DNA of 64,000 nucleotides from Mytilus californianus (Eukaryota > Mollusca > Bivalvia > Mytilida > Mytilidae): positions 8,866,001-8,930,000 of the forward strand of contig NW_026262659.1 of assembly GCF_021869535.1 (NCBI RefSeq), given 5' to 3'. The translations under genes and the position numbers were made by a program. Positions 46,616 through 58,503 of the stretch are shown one piece after another (the first letter of the stretch is position 1; each line of letters starts with the position of its first letter). A model generated the notes under the pieces. The model searched no databases. It was not told the DNA's origin and saw nothing but the letters and a program-made list of their open reading frames with translations.

Positions 46616-47261
46616 TTTTTTTTTAAATTGACATAATAACAAACTTTAACAATTGTCGACACCGCCATCGGAAACTGCTCGATTAAGTTTCTTCTTTGCG
46701 ATTATGTCCATTCGAGACAATAAATCATAAGGTTTCAATCACTTGTAGTTTTGGAGATATAAAACCAAGCTTCCACTTTTGTAACATTAACTGTGCAAGT
46801 GGGTCTATTTTTGAAATAAAGAAACAAACAGGTATAAGTCCCTTTTTCCCCAAAATAAAAATAAAACAATTATAAGACGTGATACGATTGCCAGGGAGAT
46901 AATATCCATCATAGAGTAACGAAACAGATGTAAATAGGTATAGGCTATCGAATGGCCTTCAATAATGAGCAGATCAAATACAAACAATATTGTTAAACTA
47001 ACAGCACAACAATAAAACAAACTGAAAAAAACAGCTGAAAAAAGAAAATAAAAAACCCCAATCAAATAATAAAATAAAGAAACAAAGAAACTACTACTGA
47101 TACTACTAGCTAGTTCAAATATAGCAAATATATGTAATTTCAGTACACCTACAACGGATTTAGTGCCAAATTTTCGTTATAATTCTGGAAAAAGCATGTT
47201 GTAAACAACAATCTATCAAAGTATATACACAAACAAATTATGAAACAATTGATTGATTGAT
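46616..47261. other. Spacer with a diverged repeat tail
   Basis: About 46865-46950 ('gacgtgatacgattgccagg', 'gagataatatccatc', 'tataggctatcgaatgg') looks like a strongly diverged family R end on the minus strand. No gene is seen. Confidence 0.35.
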
Positions 47262-47350
47262 TGACTGTTGGATGTTTTATTGGTAAAGGAAGACGGAGTG
47301 CCCGGAGAGATCCACCGACCTTCGACAGGACATCTGACAATTAAGATTGG
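47262..47350 (-). mobile_element. SINE core fragment
   Basis: 'aagacggagtgcccggagag' and 'ccaccgaccttcgacagga' followed by 'tctgacaattaagattgga' match the central part of the SINE at 60967-61225 in the same orientation. The tRNA-like head is absent. Confidence 0.65.
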
Positions 47351-47394
47351 AATTAAGACATTTTATGTATGTTTGGTTGCTTATCCAATTTGGT

Positions 47395-47600
47395 CAATAT
47401 AACGGAACTATAAACAACTGTCACACAAGTGGGAGGTTTAGCTAACTATAAAACCAGGTTTAACCCGCCATTTTCTTTGGAAAATGCCTTTACTAAGTCA
47501 GGAATATGGCAGTTGTTTTTCACTTGTTTCGTTGATTGATAGCGTTTGAAGTCCAGAAATCAACAAGGAAAAGCACGAAATTCAGTATTTCCGATTTCTA
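47395..47600 (+). repeat. Dispersed mussel repeat, family T tail, third copy
   Basis: 'gggaggtttagctaactata' plus 'aaaccaggtttaacccgcc', 'aagtcaggaatatggcagtt', and an end at 'cagtatttccgatttct' parallel the copy at 41400-41610. Confidence 0.65.
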
Positions 47601-47917
47601 TTTATCTACTTCCAAAACGAGAGTATTTTATTTTTACCGGCCAAGCAAGGAGAACAAGCACTTTAAATGAACATGGAGAATAAGCACTTTTAGTCTCGAG
47701 GCATGTATAGTTAAATCGAGGGAACATGTTGAACGAGGCACCCGTCTTGCACGACCGAACGTAGAATAAAAAAGTAAAAACACGCTGATCGTCAAATAAA
47801 AAAAAACGGCAAAGACGTTGTAAGAAAATTACCATTAACAATCTTAAGTTTATATTAAGTTTGACTGGATTGTTTAAAAAAATCTGTTATGATGACGTAT
47901 GTAAGACTCTACATATC

Positions 47918-48109
47918 TCACATGATAATCATAAGAATGACTTGTTGCCCAAGAACATCATATTTTATTTCATCAGTTATTTTGAAATCTTCAGAAATGT
48001 CAGGGTAAGGAGGCATTGCAGCCGTAACAATTGTGTTCTGACACCCCGAGGACTCAGCTATTTTAATTGTGTGCATCAGCAACACAATCACGATGCTGGT
48101 TCCGTACAT
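47918..48109 (-). CDS. Weak candidate exon with a signal-peptide-like start
   Basis: The minus-strand frame begins with a Met, a short polar start and a hydrophobic stretch ('MYGTSIVIVLLMHTIKIAES'), then Cys and 'AAMPPYPDISEDFKITDEI'. This could be the first coding exon of a small secreted protein. I found neither a convincing splice donor nor a partner exon, and the frame is only 63 codons. A chance frame is as likely. Confidence 0.2.
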   Translation of the reverse strand: MYGTSIVIVLLMHTIKIAESSGCQNTIVTAAMPPYPDISEDFKITDEIKYDVLGQQVILMIIM

Positions 48110-48243
48110 GAAAAGAGTAGACTGGTTTCAGGAACGAAATATAGTTACAAAGTGACTATTAGCATATTTTTATAATACTTTTTAATTTATTCTATTACTT
48201 CAGTTTTATTCTTACTAGATTGGCCATATTTTTATTTTTGTCA

Positions 48244-48285
48244 AATTTTCGATGTGTACGCAACTGCGTTTTTGCGTACCGGTTG
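48244..48285. repeat. Conserved hairpin block, copy 1
   Basis: 'attttcgatgtgtacgcaac' followed by 'tgcgtttttgcgtac' is shared with 57638-57679 almost without change, while the flanks differ. 'gtacgcaa' pairs with 'ttgcgtac'. Confidence 0.7.
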
Positions 48286-48848
48286 CTACGCGCTTTGGAA
48301 GTATCAATTTAGTTAGAAAGACAAATGATGACTATAAGTGCAAACTGACATCACAACTTATTGATAAATATATTCCTCCTGGTAAATGGTTGCGCATTGC
48401 AAACTTTGATTAGTGTCAAACTTTCGAAAAAAAAGAGAGAGATTCACCCCTTTTTGATAACTTGATGGCCAAATTTTAATTAATCCATTTGGACAAATCA
48501 GAGCTTTTGAACAATCACTTTGCTAATATAGCTAATATACTTATAATACGTAAACAATTGTGTATAAACGTTGTGTAGTCTGTAAAGTGTCATCCTTCTT
48601 CATCCTTTTGTTTTCGTGTAATCAATCATTAATGACAAATAACAAATCCAGGTTTCTTTCATATACGGGTACTAGTGTTATTAGAATAATATTATGTTGT
48701 CCATTCCAGAGGGAAATTTTAAACATACGAGATGACGATCGATTTGTACAAAAATAACCAAATGACTAATATAATGATATATTTTTTTTGGCAGTGGATA
48801 TTTTGGCGGCTCCGACAAAATAGCCTCCTTAACGCTATTATCCCGGCT

Positions 48849-48891
48849 CCGGCAAAATAGCGATGTATATAGAGTTTTGCTATTTTGCCGG
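48849..48891. repeat. Perfect 13-bp-arm hairpin
   Basis: 'ccggcaaaatagc' at 48849-48861 is the exact reverse complement of 48879-48891, with a 17-base loop. A third related copy ('ctccgacaaaatagcc') sits just upstream at about 48815. Confidence 0.7.
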
Positions 48892-49984
48892 TTTTAATTA
48901 AGATTTTTCAGTATATTAATCAAGAATAGAAAGAAATATAGGAACATACACTTTGATAAGAAATCTCTACAAAAAATATTTCTTCGTTAAAAAAACTACA
49001 CGCAAGCAAATCATGCATATTAAAATTGATATTCTAATTAAAAATATTCCATAAGTTTTGAAATTAAAAGTTACTTAACATAAATTTGAATAAGAAGTCT
49101 CTACAAAATATGTCAAAGTTGATATTCTTTTTAAAACTTAAAATAAGAATATTCCATAAGTTTTGAAATTAAAAGTAAAATTCAACATCCTCAAAATGCT
49201 TTACAAGTGTTACAAAACCAGTGCCTTGCTTTTGGTGCTTTTTTTATTCTTGCACAAGAAAGATGCTGCTACTGCAGACATGAACTGCACATAACACTTG
49301 TTGGATAGGGTTTTAAGAATAGTTTGTGTATGATTAGTTGTTTTAGCCAGAAAAACACAAATATGTTTTTATTTGTTATTTTAGATATGTAATAATATGC
49401 ACTACATTAGAACGCACTTGTTAGTGCAAAGTGTATACATGTACCAAGTTTGGTTTAAGTCGATTAAAAGATGTTGAATGGCGGACGATTTCGCAAGTTT
49501 TGACAATGTTAGCGCTGCTTGTCTTCTCAAATGCGTGCCGATATTCGAAAATGTATATATTTGCAAGATAATCAAAGCACTGTGAGCACTGTGGGCAGTT
49601 AATCGAAACCAAGGCAAAAGTAAAGATAGCGAAAAAGTTGATTTAAGTACTAAGTATCAACATTTTTCTGTACTGTATTTTTTCCACTTTCCACATGTAC
49701 AACCACTATACCATTTGTTTTCAGAGGTCGATTGCCAGATTTTAAATTACTTTAAAATATGTATACTTTTTAAAAGATTCAATGTCTGAGAAGATGTATG
49801 TATATGTATGCATGTCTCCACTGAATAAACTGAGAAAAAGTATAAAAATGCAACTATTAAGGGAATTTATGAAAAGGTGGTTTAGTGAGTTTAATGGGGA
49901 GGTTCAATCTTACACAAAATATTATATAGAATGCTAATACGGATATGAACGTTGTTGTTTTCATGAATATGAACCTTGCTTTAA

Positions 49985-51030
49985 TTGTCTCGCCTCCTTT
50001 TATATTAATGATTTATTTTATATTGATAATAATAAAGATGAAGTTTTACTACAATTATCACATAAACTTGACATTATCAATAATCCATGAAAATGAGGTC
50101 ATGGTCAGATTAACCAAGCCAGACAGACCTGTATAAATTACAATCAGTACATACATTTGTACACCAAATATAGTTGACGTATTGCTTATAGTATACAAGA
50201 AACAGACCAAACCATGAAAACTTCATATTGACCAATGAACCATGAAAATGAGGTCAAGGTTATATGGACCCTGCCAGACCGACATATACACCTTACAACT
50301 ATTCCATACACCAAATATAGTTGACCTATTGCATATAGTATCTTAAAAAGGTGCTTACTGCTGAAACTTAACATTGACCAATGAACCATGAAAATGTGCT
50401 CAAAGACAGATGATACCAAACAGACATGTACACCTTACAATCATTCCATACACCAAAATAAAGATGACCAACTGCTTATAGTATCAGAAAAATAGACCAA
50501 AACACAAAAACTTAACATTGACCAATGAATCATGAAACTGAGATGAAGGTCAGACGAAACCTGGAAGACTGACATGTACACCTTACGGTCAATCCATACA
50601 CCAAATATAATTAGCATTACACATACAGTATCTGAGAAACCGACCTAATCATGTAACTTTCACCTTGATCACTGATCCATGAAATGAGGACTAGGTCAGA
50701 GGCGCCCTTTCTGACGGACATGTAGACCTTGCAAGGAACACATATACCAAATATAGTTATCCTATTACTCATAATAATTGAGAAATTCACATAACAAAAA
50801 CACCTTAAAAAAATCAAGCAGTCGCTGAACCATGAAAATGAGGTCATGGGCAACGGACATATGACAGACGGAAACTTCATAACACAAGGCATCTGTATGC
50901 AAGGTATGAAGCCTCCAGGTTCACTACCATCTGAAATATAAAGCTAAATACAAATAGTTCCCGCCGCCACTGGATTTTAATCTCTATGTCTCGCATTCTG
51001 AGACTTTCGTCGCAGGCGAGACAAAAACGG
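49985..51030 (-). mobile_element. Hairpin-headed element F (full length, minus)
   Basis: The tail is at 'tgtctcgcctccttt' (about 49987). The core has five to six units with 'accatgaaaatgaggtcaag' and 'catacaccaaatatagttga'. The head is near 51000-51020 ('tgtctcgcattctgagactt' then 'tcgtcgcaggcgagaca'). Same family and length as element A. Confidence 0.75.
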
Positions 51031-51576
51031 TAAAATCTGACCATTTGCAGAGCTGTTGAAATCTTTTAAAGTCTCTCGGACAATGGGTCTGACAGACTTG
51101 TCCCCCTTGTCAGACCCTTGGAGGTTTTGCCAGACCTACACATTATCTTATATAAACTGAGCATTTCAGTAAATCATGTTCTCGTATGCATCATTGAAGT
51201 CATTCTAAATATTACAATAGACTAGATAAAGGCAAATACAAAAAATACTGGACTCCAAGGGAAATGTCAAGAAGAATAGACAAGTCTTTATCCACAAAGT
51301 CAAGAATTCCGCAACACATTCAACAAACAGAATAAATGTTACATCTCCAACTTAATACAGGCTTTTTAAAAAAAAAACGTAAGGGGTTCCGCGGAACCCT
51401 GTGTCTCGCCTGCGATTGCTGCTGTCAGTGTAAAAGTATAATGTTGACTTAAAAAGTGAGTCCATTTATCAGTAAAATACAGAATTTAAAAAAAAAATCA
51501 AACTTTTCTTTAGATACTTTTACTTGGTCTTGAAGATTAGCTTCTGTCCAAGTTTCATAACAATCCATGAAGGTTT

Positions 51577-53060
51577 ACAAAGGAGTAGGCCCGGTAAGAC
51601 CCTTTTTGGTCCCAAAATATAGCATTTCTACCAATTTTTTGAAATGTAAACTTTTAGCTATTTATTGGAAAGAAGAATACTTCTGTTCCATAAATATGGG
51701 CTGTTTTTGACATTTCAGTGCACATGCATCATGTATTAGCATCATACATTCATGCAATATTACTGAAATCTTCACAATTTTAGCATTTGAGCTAATTTTA
51801 TGACGGTTTTTGTCCAAAATGGAAGTGGCCGCATTTGTGTTCATTCTTAATATTTAAATATATGTTGCATTTGATGATAATACATAACATATATAAAGGT
51901 TGAGACTGAACACGAATGCGGGGCACAAAGCTGAGTCCACAAACGTAACGTCTTCAAATTACTGAAATCATTTACGACGTCGGCATTTTTTCCCCAGAAA
52001 ACAAGCGCGTAACAAAAACACTGGACACTTAGTTTATCACATAACTTTAAACATAAACGTTCAATATATTTCTTTTTTGTGAACAACAAAGTGCAGCAAA
52101 TGCACATTCTGGAAATATAAATAAATATATGCTAAGAGCAGTTTAATGGAAATAATAAGCGACTATGTCGTGGGCCCTATTCAGAAAATATGGTTATTTA
52201 AAACGTCATTTCTTTAAATTGTAACATAATAGCTGGACATTAAAAAAATCAGGTGTTCAGCCTGGACTATCGAATTATTCATATTTTGCAGATTTTTTTA
52301 AACCGCTTGTTATGCACATTTGGAATATCAAGTTATTTTGAAATAAAAAATAGCAATTACATATTTTTTCTTACCGATTCATCCATTTTCGAATATTAAT
52401 CCTTCCAAATTACTACTTCTTACACTTACACATAACGAACTACATTCCAAACTCATCAACCATGGCCGTTTTTTATTTTTTTCGCAGGGAATTTCGTATG
52501 ACGTCATAGTCCGAATCCGAAAAATTCTATTATACGAAAATGCGGGAAAATATGTTGAATTTGTATAAATTTTAGGTCAAAACTCTATTTTATGCTTACT
52601 AGTATTCAATGTTACAAGTTTCACATATGTTTGCCGTTTTCTCTATGTTCGTTTCATACCTTATAGATTTAATTTTGATAACCTTACTAGTTATGTGGAT
52701 TTTAATGGCTAGCTTTCATCATTTTATCATAAAAAAAACTTTCTATATAAAAGATGTTTTAAACACGGTTGTTTACTCTTTTTTAAAAGCGCATTTTACA
52801 GTTGCCGTCAACTTTGTGCACGCCGTCGGCCACTTACATTTTAGACAAAAACCATCTGAAAAGTGACGTTTTATGGCATATTTGATAGATTTTTCATAAT
52901 TAAGCTTGAATTTGAGCGTTTTTAATGACCAAATCTTTTACATAAACTAATTGAATCGACCGAGGTAGACACTTAAATGTTTAAAAAATGTCAAAAATCT
53001 TTCATTAGATGTACTTCGAATAATAGGCCAAAACTAGCCCTTACTGGACCTTCTCCTTTA
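51577..53060. mobile_element. TIR transposon-like insertion in element G, about 1.5 kb
   Basis: The left end 'acaaaggagtaggcccggta' and the reverse complement of the right end 'ataaaggagaaggtccagta' match at about 16 of 20 positions. It interrupts a core unit of element G. Inside is an 85-codon + frame (52609-52866) with a hydrophobic first half and no known domain. No transposase was recognised, and target duplication is not resolved. Confidence 0.5.
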
Positions 53061-53589
53061 TCATATCAAAAAAATTTTAATCTCAGACTGTCTATAAATG
53101 ATAACTGTAAAATAACGAAGTCTATCAGAAAAATACCAAAAATGAAAAAAATATATTTTCAAAGGTTTTACTGCAGACATTATCCCTTATCTGCCAAAGT
53201 TTCTATGAAGGTTTGACAAAGTCATTGATGTGTAACAAACTTTTACCCGAGACTGTATCTACTTGTTAATTGTAAAAACTAAGTCCATTTATCAGTAAAA
53301 TATGGAAAAAATATATATTTTCAAAATTTTGCTCACAAAACTGTCTTTTGGTCATAAACAAGCTTCTGTCCAAATTTCATAAAATTCCATGAAGGTTTGA
53401 CAAAGTTATTGATGACTGAAAAACTTTACCCTCAGACTAAATTTGAATGTTAACTGTAAAAAAACTTAGTCCATTTATTAGTAAAATACGGAAAAATGAA
53501 AATAAATATCTACGAAATTTTGCTCTGGGTACTGTAATTTGGTCGTTAAAATTTCATAAAATTCCAGTTGTTTTGACAAAAGTTATTGA

Positions 53590-56101
53590 ACTAAGGAGGA
53601 GAAAAAAAAGAGAATTTAGAGAAAATATTTTGGACCGTTTAAGCAATCTAGAATCAGAAAATCCAAAAGATTATTGGAACCTTGTTAATGAACTCCGTCA
53701 TGAAAATAATCAAGAAACTAAAAACAACATAGATGGTGACATCTGGTACAAATATTTCTCCGAGTTGTCATCAATTCCTGAAAATGAACATATAAAGTCA
53801 AAGATAAAAGAGAAAAAGAGTAAACTTGAACTATTAGAAAGTAAAAACTTTGGATTCAGTGAGATTGACTTTAAAATTACCCCTGGTGAACTCCAAAAAG
53901 CCCTCAGGCAATTAAAATTCTGGGAAAAGTCCAGGTCTAGACACTATTACAAATGAAATGTTAAAAGTTTCACAGAGCTATATGCAAGATTGCTTACTAA
54001 AACTTTTTAATGCCATACTTCTATCTGGCATTTATCCCAGTAAATGGTCTGAGAGTTACATTACTCCTATATTCAAATCTGATAACCCACAGAATTCTGA
54101 AAATTACAGAGGTATTGCCATCAATAATAGTCTTGGCAAACTTTTCAATACCATTCTGTATAACAGACTTGATAAATTTCTATCTGATAATAATATCATA
54201 AATAAAACTCAAATTGGTTTTTCTAAGAAAGCTCGCACTTCGGATCACATTTTTGTACTAAAATGTCTCATAGAAAAATATGTTAAAAGAGGCAAAGGTA
54301 AATTATATGTATGCTTTGTAGATTTTCGCAAGGCCTTTGATAAGGTTATTCATATTGGTATATTATACAAATTATTACAACATACAAATAATGGTATTTT
54401 TTATAACATATTGAAATCTATGTATAGTAATGACAAAGTGTGTGTCAAAGTAGAAGAAAAAATAACTGATTTTTTTAGATATAATGTTGGTGTACGACAA
54501 GGTGACGTCTTGAGTCCCATATTGTTTAAACTATTTATTAATGATTTGCCAGATATATTGTCAAACAATTATGATAATGTCAATTAAGATAATAAAAAGA
54601 TACCATGTCTACTATACGCTGATGATCTTGTATTAATATCTGACTCAAAAGAAGGGCTTCAGAAGAGATTTGATACTTTGTGCACATTCTGAAAAGATTG
54701 GTGTATGGAAATAAATGTGAAGAAAACAAAGATTATTATATTCAATAGGAGTGGTAGACTCCTTAATGAAGATTTCAAGATAGGAAATAAGTCTATCGAA
54801 TGTGTTAAACAATACAAATATCTTGGCATAGTCATCCAAAATACTGGAAACTTTAATGAAGCCAGGAAACAATTATTCCAAAAAGGTCAAAAGGCCAGTT
54901 TTAAACTGTATAAAGATTTCATTTGAAATCATCAAATCCTCCTATTAAAACTCTTTTGCATTTATTTGATCATTGTATACAGCCAATTGTAACGTATGGT
55001 TGTGAAAATTGGGGTGTTATTAACATTACTCCTAAAAGGAAAAAAATTATCCCTTTGTGACATATTTAAAGATTGGGAGTTTGAGAAGCTAAATTTAAAA
55101 TTTTGCAAGTATATTATTGGTGTTACAAAGATGTGCACAAACGTAGCAGTCCTGTCTGAACTGGGTAGATATCCTCTTTATATAAATTTGCTAACACATA
55201 TGTTTATGTATTGGCATAGACTAGAGAATTCCCCATCTGATTTATTGAAAAGTGCTTATGCTGAGTTAAAAATGATTGAGAGTAAAGCTCAAACTATCTC
55301 CATTAATTCATATCTCTCTAATATCATTTTCTACAGCGAAAAATTGGGTATTGACCTAAATATATGTAAAAATTTAGGCAAAAATAAATTAAAAAATTTA
55401 CTGAAAAAACAGCTCAAATTAAATTTTCAAAATGATTGGGAGAAAATGCGAGATTTTTATTTACAGAATCAAGGCAAATTGGACACTTATTTTTCATTCA
55501 AGAGGTCATTTGACTATGAAAATTATTTAGATTTAAAGCACCCCCAAAAACATTTGTTAACAAAATACAGACTCAGCAATCACTGTTTAAGAATAGAAAC
55601 TGGCAGACATGAACGTTTTATCAATGTATGTGGTAAATATGAAATATTACCTCGACATGAGAGGATATGTTTATATTGTAATTCAAATTCTATTGAAAAT
55701 GAAATGCACTTTCTTCTGGAATGCCCTCTTTACAATAACCTCAGAAGAGATATGACTGATTATATAAAAAAAATACCCCAGTTTAGTTAATTTAAACAGA
55801 AATGATCTTTTTACATGGATCATGAGTAATGAAGATAGCAGTTTTTTATCTATTGTATGTGCATACCTTAATAAAGGCCTGCAACTTAGAAAATCAGAAA
55901 ATTAGTTAAATACTCTAATAGATAGCAAAATTATCTCCCCTTGACCACTGACCCTTTCCTCATGCATTTGAACTATTAATTTATGTTTCTTTAATCACTC
56001 TGTAATGTTTATGTCATGTTGTTATTAAAGTTATGCTCTTAATGGGCCCTTTAATTTGGAAAAATAAAAATATTGTATTGTATTGTATTGTATTGTATTG
56101 A
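53590..56101 (+). mobile_element. 5'-truncated LINE with a (TATTG)n tail, inserted in element G
   Basis: It begins after 'gttattga' (53589) and ends in six TATTG units (56071-56100). 'tattga' is found at both junctions and fits a short target duplication. Removing the insert restores a normal core unit of element G. The clade is not assigned; a short-repeat tail rather than poly(A) suits CR1/L2/I-type LINEs. Confidence 0.75.
53600..55920 (+). pseudogene. LINE reverse transcriptase and C-terminal zinc finger, broken
   Basis: The blocks, in order, are: 'NPKDYWNLVNELRHENN' (about 53665), 'PGELQKALRQLKFW' (about 53885), 'YITPIFKSDNPQNSENYRGI' (about 54058), 'QIGFSKKARTSDHIFVLKCL' (about 54210), 'VCFVDFRKAFDKV' (first catalytic Asp, about 54310), 'VRQGDVLSPILFKLFINDLP' (about 54492), 'LLYADDLVLISDS' (YADD, about 54610), 'YKYLGIVIQNTG', and a CCHC finger 'CLYCNSNSIENEMHFLLECP' (about 55672). 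Breaks include a frame change at about 53920, a stop at about 54585, and stops near 54690 and 54925. All catalytic motifs survive, so the copy is fairly young but inactive. The endonuclease part is missing. Confidence 0.8.
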
Positions 56102-56217
56102 TGTTTAAAAATCTTTAACCACAGACTGAACCTAAATGTTGACACCACCGCCGCCGGAATCTAGGATCGCTATGTCTCGCTTTCGCGAAATAAATTTTTC
56201 AGGCTCGACAAAAAATT

Positions 56218-57117
56218 GATGATTAAAACATGGATTTATAATGTATATGTGATGCCTTTTCTCTGATGCCAAATCGTGCCATTGACCTCTCTTTTTTACA
56301 TAAAAAATGGGTACCCCTCATAATAAGATATTTTATTGGTTTAAAATCCAAAATTACAGGATTGTTACCAAGGACAATAAACATTGGCTATACATAAACA
56401 TACAAACATACAAACATATATCTGTCCACATTTATAAACATTGTATATATAAATATGTATATTCCCTCCATTATTAAAAGAAAATATTGTTACATCAATA
56501 TATGTATCTAATCTCTGCTAAGGAGGTGGTACCACAAAGATATATTGTGAGCCAATCGGTGCCGAGAAAAACATACACCCCTTCTAGGATTTTAAATGGA
56601 ATGGTCCAATAAAGAGGGACTAATAAATCACTTGTAAAAATAATTCAGAACGTTCTGTGATTCGTAACAAAAAATTAATCGGACAGCCAGATGACCTGAG
56701 TCAAACGGCTAACTCTTTGTCATTTAAAAGTTAAAATATTACTCGACAAAAACACCGGTAGACGAATAGTCGGGCGCAGCAATTTTTTAATTAGTGACGA
56801 CGTGTCTCCAAATATATGCACTCGCCTCTGCAGACTCGGCCTCTCTATTGACGGACAAGTTATAAGGAAAAGTCATTTAAGTCGAAGACATTCCTATATG
56901 ATGCTTCAACTTTAGTATCATTATTGTTTCCGTCTTTAAAACTGAGTTTCATTGTAATATTAGGTGTTGAAGAGATGTACAAGAGATTTACAAGAACGTA
57001 GTTACGAACTGTGATCAAAGACGATTCTAGTGTACACATCGAGTGATCATGCGCAGTCACTTGATGCACTGATACCCGGATGTCAACTTTGGCACTGTTC
57101 GTTTCTACTTGTACGAA
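56218..57117. other. No supported gene
   Basis: A short 'acatacaaacatacaaacat' microsatellite-like run at about 56396-56420. The minus frame at 56860-57069 has no recognisable domain. Confidence 0.4.
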
Positions 57118-57420
57118 GCAAATGTCCCGTAAGTGTAGTTTTGGGTGTGGAGGGGTCGAAACAATAGAACATATATTCTGGAATTATGGGAAGACCTTAA
57201 CTCCTGGATATTTGAGACGATAGAAATAGAATTAACTTTAAATATAGATTTGGTATTCTAACGAAAACTGATAAAAATGACATAAGAAACTTAATAATTC
57301 TGTTAACAAAATTCTATATTTATAGAAGCAAATTATCATTGGAACAAACCAATAGGATAGCGCTAAAAAATTATTTAAAAGAATACTTATTATTAGAAAA
57401 AAAAATTTTTTAAATAAAAG
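57118..57420 (+). pseudogene. LINE 3' end relic (L1/Tx1-like RT C-terminus)
   Basis: Frames read 'CSFGCGGVETIEHIFWN', 'WEDLNSWIF', then 'KNDIRNLIILLTKFYIYRSK' and 'NYLKEYLLLEK'. The zinc-finger-like 'C..C...ET.EH.FW.C...WE.L..W' followed by 'N.IILL.K.YIY..K' is the usual C-terminus of L1/Tx1-type RTs. It is broken by small indels and has no upstream RT. It belongs to the same group as the ORF1 relic at 8580-9230. Confidence 0.6.
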
Positions 57421-57637
57421 ACTCAGTAGGGCAGAGAACTGTATTCTCTATCCAAGCAGCCTTTGTCTTTTATTGACTTTCAATGTATAATTGTGGAATG
57501 ATTAATTAATCGTATTACATTGTTTGACCTTCAGTAAGGTTAATATACTCTTGACCTATTCATTGTTGCATCTCCTTATTATACAACAGTATATGTGAGT
57601 GAATACACCGACATTTTGGACCATTTTATGCAGAAAA

Positions 57638-57679
57638 TAATTTTCGATGTGTACGCAACTGCGTTTTTGCGTACGGGTT
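57638..57679. repeat. Conserved hairpin block, copy 2
   Basis: See 48244. This copy continues 'gtacgggttccc' where the other has 'gtaccggttgct'. Confidence 0.7.
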
Positions 57680-58079
57680 CCCAATATGACCTTTTGAAAA
57701 CAACGCAATTAACGTGGGGGTACCCAAATTGCACCTATTTTGATAGTTTTTTCACCTACGTTTATTCATGATCCAGAGAAAAGTTTCCATTCTGTGTTTA
57801 TTCTGTAGATGTTTTATTGTTTACTATACAGTTCCACCAATTCAATTTTGAATCCATATTGAATCATAGAAAATAAATAAAATGCTCCGCTGGACGCAGC
57901 TTGATACGACCGCAGAGGTCGAACCCTGAACAGTTGGGGCAAGTATGGACACTACATTCAAGCTTGATAAAGCTCTGGATTTGGATTGTGATTAAATATT
58001 TGACATAGCATAGGTTTTTGATACAAAATTCATGTGGTCGAAAAACTGAAAAATGTGAAATTGGACGTTTACCTATCAT

Positions 58080-58480
58080 AGCCTTATTTCCAAAATCTAA
58101 ATACACGGTTAGATTCAGCATATCAAAGAATCCCAAGAATTCATTTTTTTTTTTTATTTAAACAAAGTTTAATTTTGGAGCCTTTGGGCATCAATGTGGA
58201 CCAATTTGATAAAGGGGCCCAACATCCAAAATCTAAATATATTGTTAGATTCAGCATATCATAGAACCACATATATTTTTTTGTTGAAATCAAACAAAGT
58301 TTGGATCCCGATTTAGACCAACTGAAAACTTGGCCCGAAATCAAAAATCTAAATATATGCTTAGATTCAGTTTAACAAAGAACCCCTTGAATTCATTTTT
58401 TTCATAAAATCAAAATAAGTTTAATTTTGGACTATGTGGACCAATTTGAAAACCGGTTCAAAATCCAAAATTTAAGTTGT
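58080..58480 (+). repeat. Tandem repeat, 116-136-bp units, 3-4 copies
   Basis: 'ttagattcagcatatca' recurs at about 58110 and 58246, and as 'ttagattcagtttaac' at about 58362. Each is followed by 'aaagaaccc', 'aagtttaattttgga' and 'gtggaccaatttga'. The unit is of a kind common in bivalve DNA (from memory). Minus frames here are repeat-derived. A more diverged unit may precede it from about 57960. Confidence 0.75.
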
Positions 58481-58503
58481 TTAATTCCGATGCAAAGACC
58501 CTA

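Larger units (their letters stand above)
48176..49984. other. Mostly empty; two hairpins
   Basis: Hairpins at 48244-48285 and 48849-48891 are listed separately. About 48960-49180 contains a roughly duplicated passage ('aagaaatctctacaaaa' and 'aagaagtctctacaaaa', each with 'ccataagttttgaaattaaa'). No gene is supported. Confidence 0.4.
51378..56217 (-). mobile_element. Hairpin-headed element G (B type, minus), split by two insertions
   Basis: The pieces are 51378-51576 (tail, with 'gggttccgcggaaccc' at 51384-51399 and 'tgtctcgcctgcgat'), about 53060-53589 (core units with 'cttctgtccaaatttcataa' and 'ccatgaaggtttgacaaagt') and 56102-56217 (last core piece, a CCGCCG run, and the head hairpin 'tctcgctttcgcgaaa' to 'aggctcgac'). 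Their order is that of element B read in reverse. The parts between are foreign. Confidence 0.7.

Noticed and set aside
52609-52866. 85-codon + frame with a hydrophobic segment as a membrane protein gene
   Set aside because: It lies within a TIR-bounded insertion, has no recognisable family, and is within chance length for this composition. Mentioned only within that element.
57864-58344. Two minus frames of 67-90 codons with similar endings
   Set aside because: Both are translations of the 116-136-bp tandem repeat; their similarity reflects the repeat.
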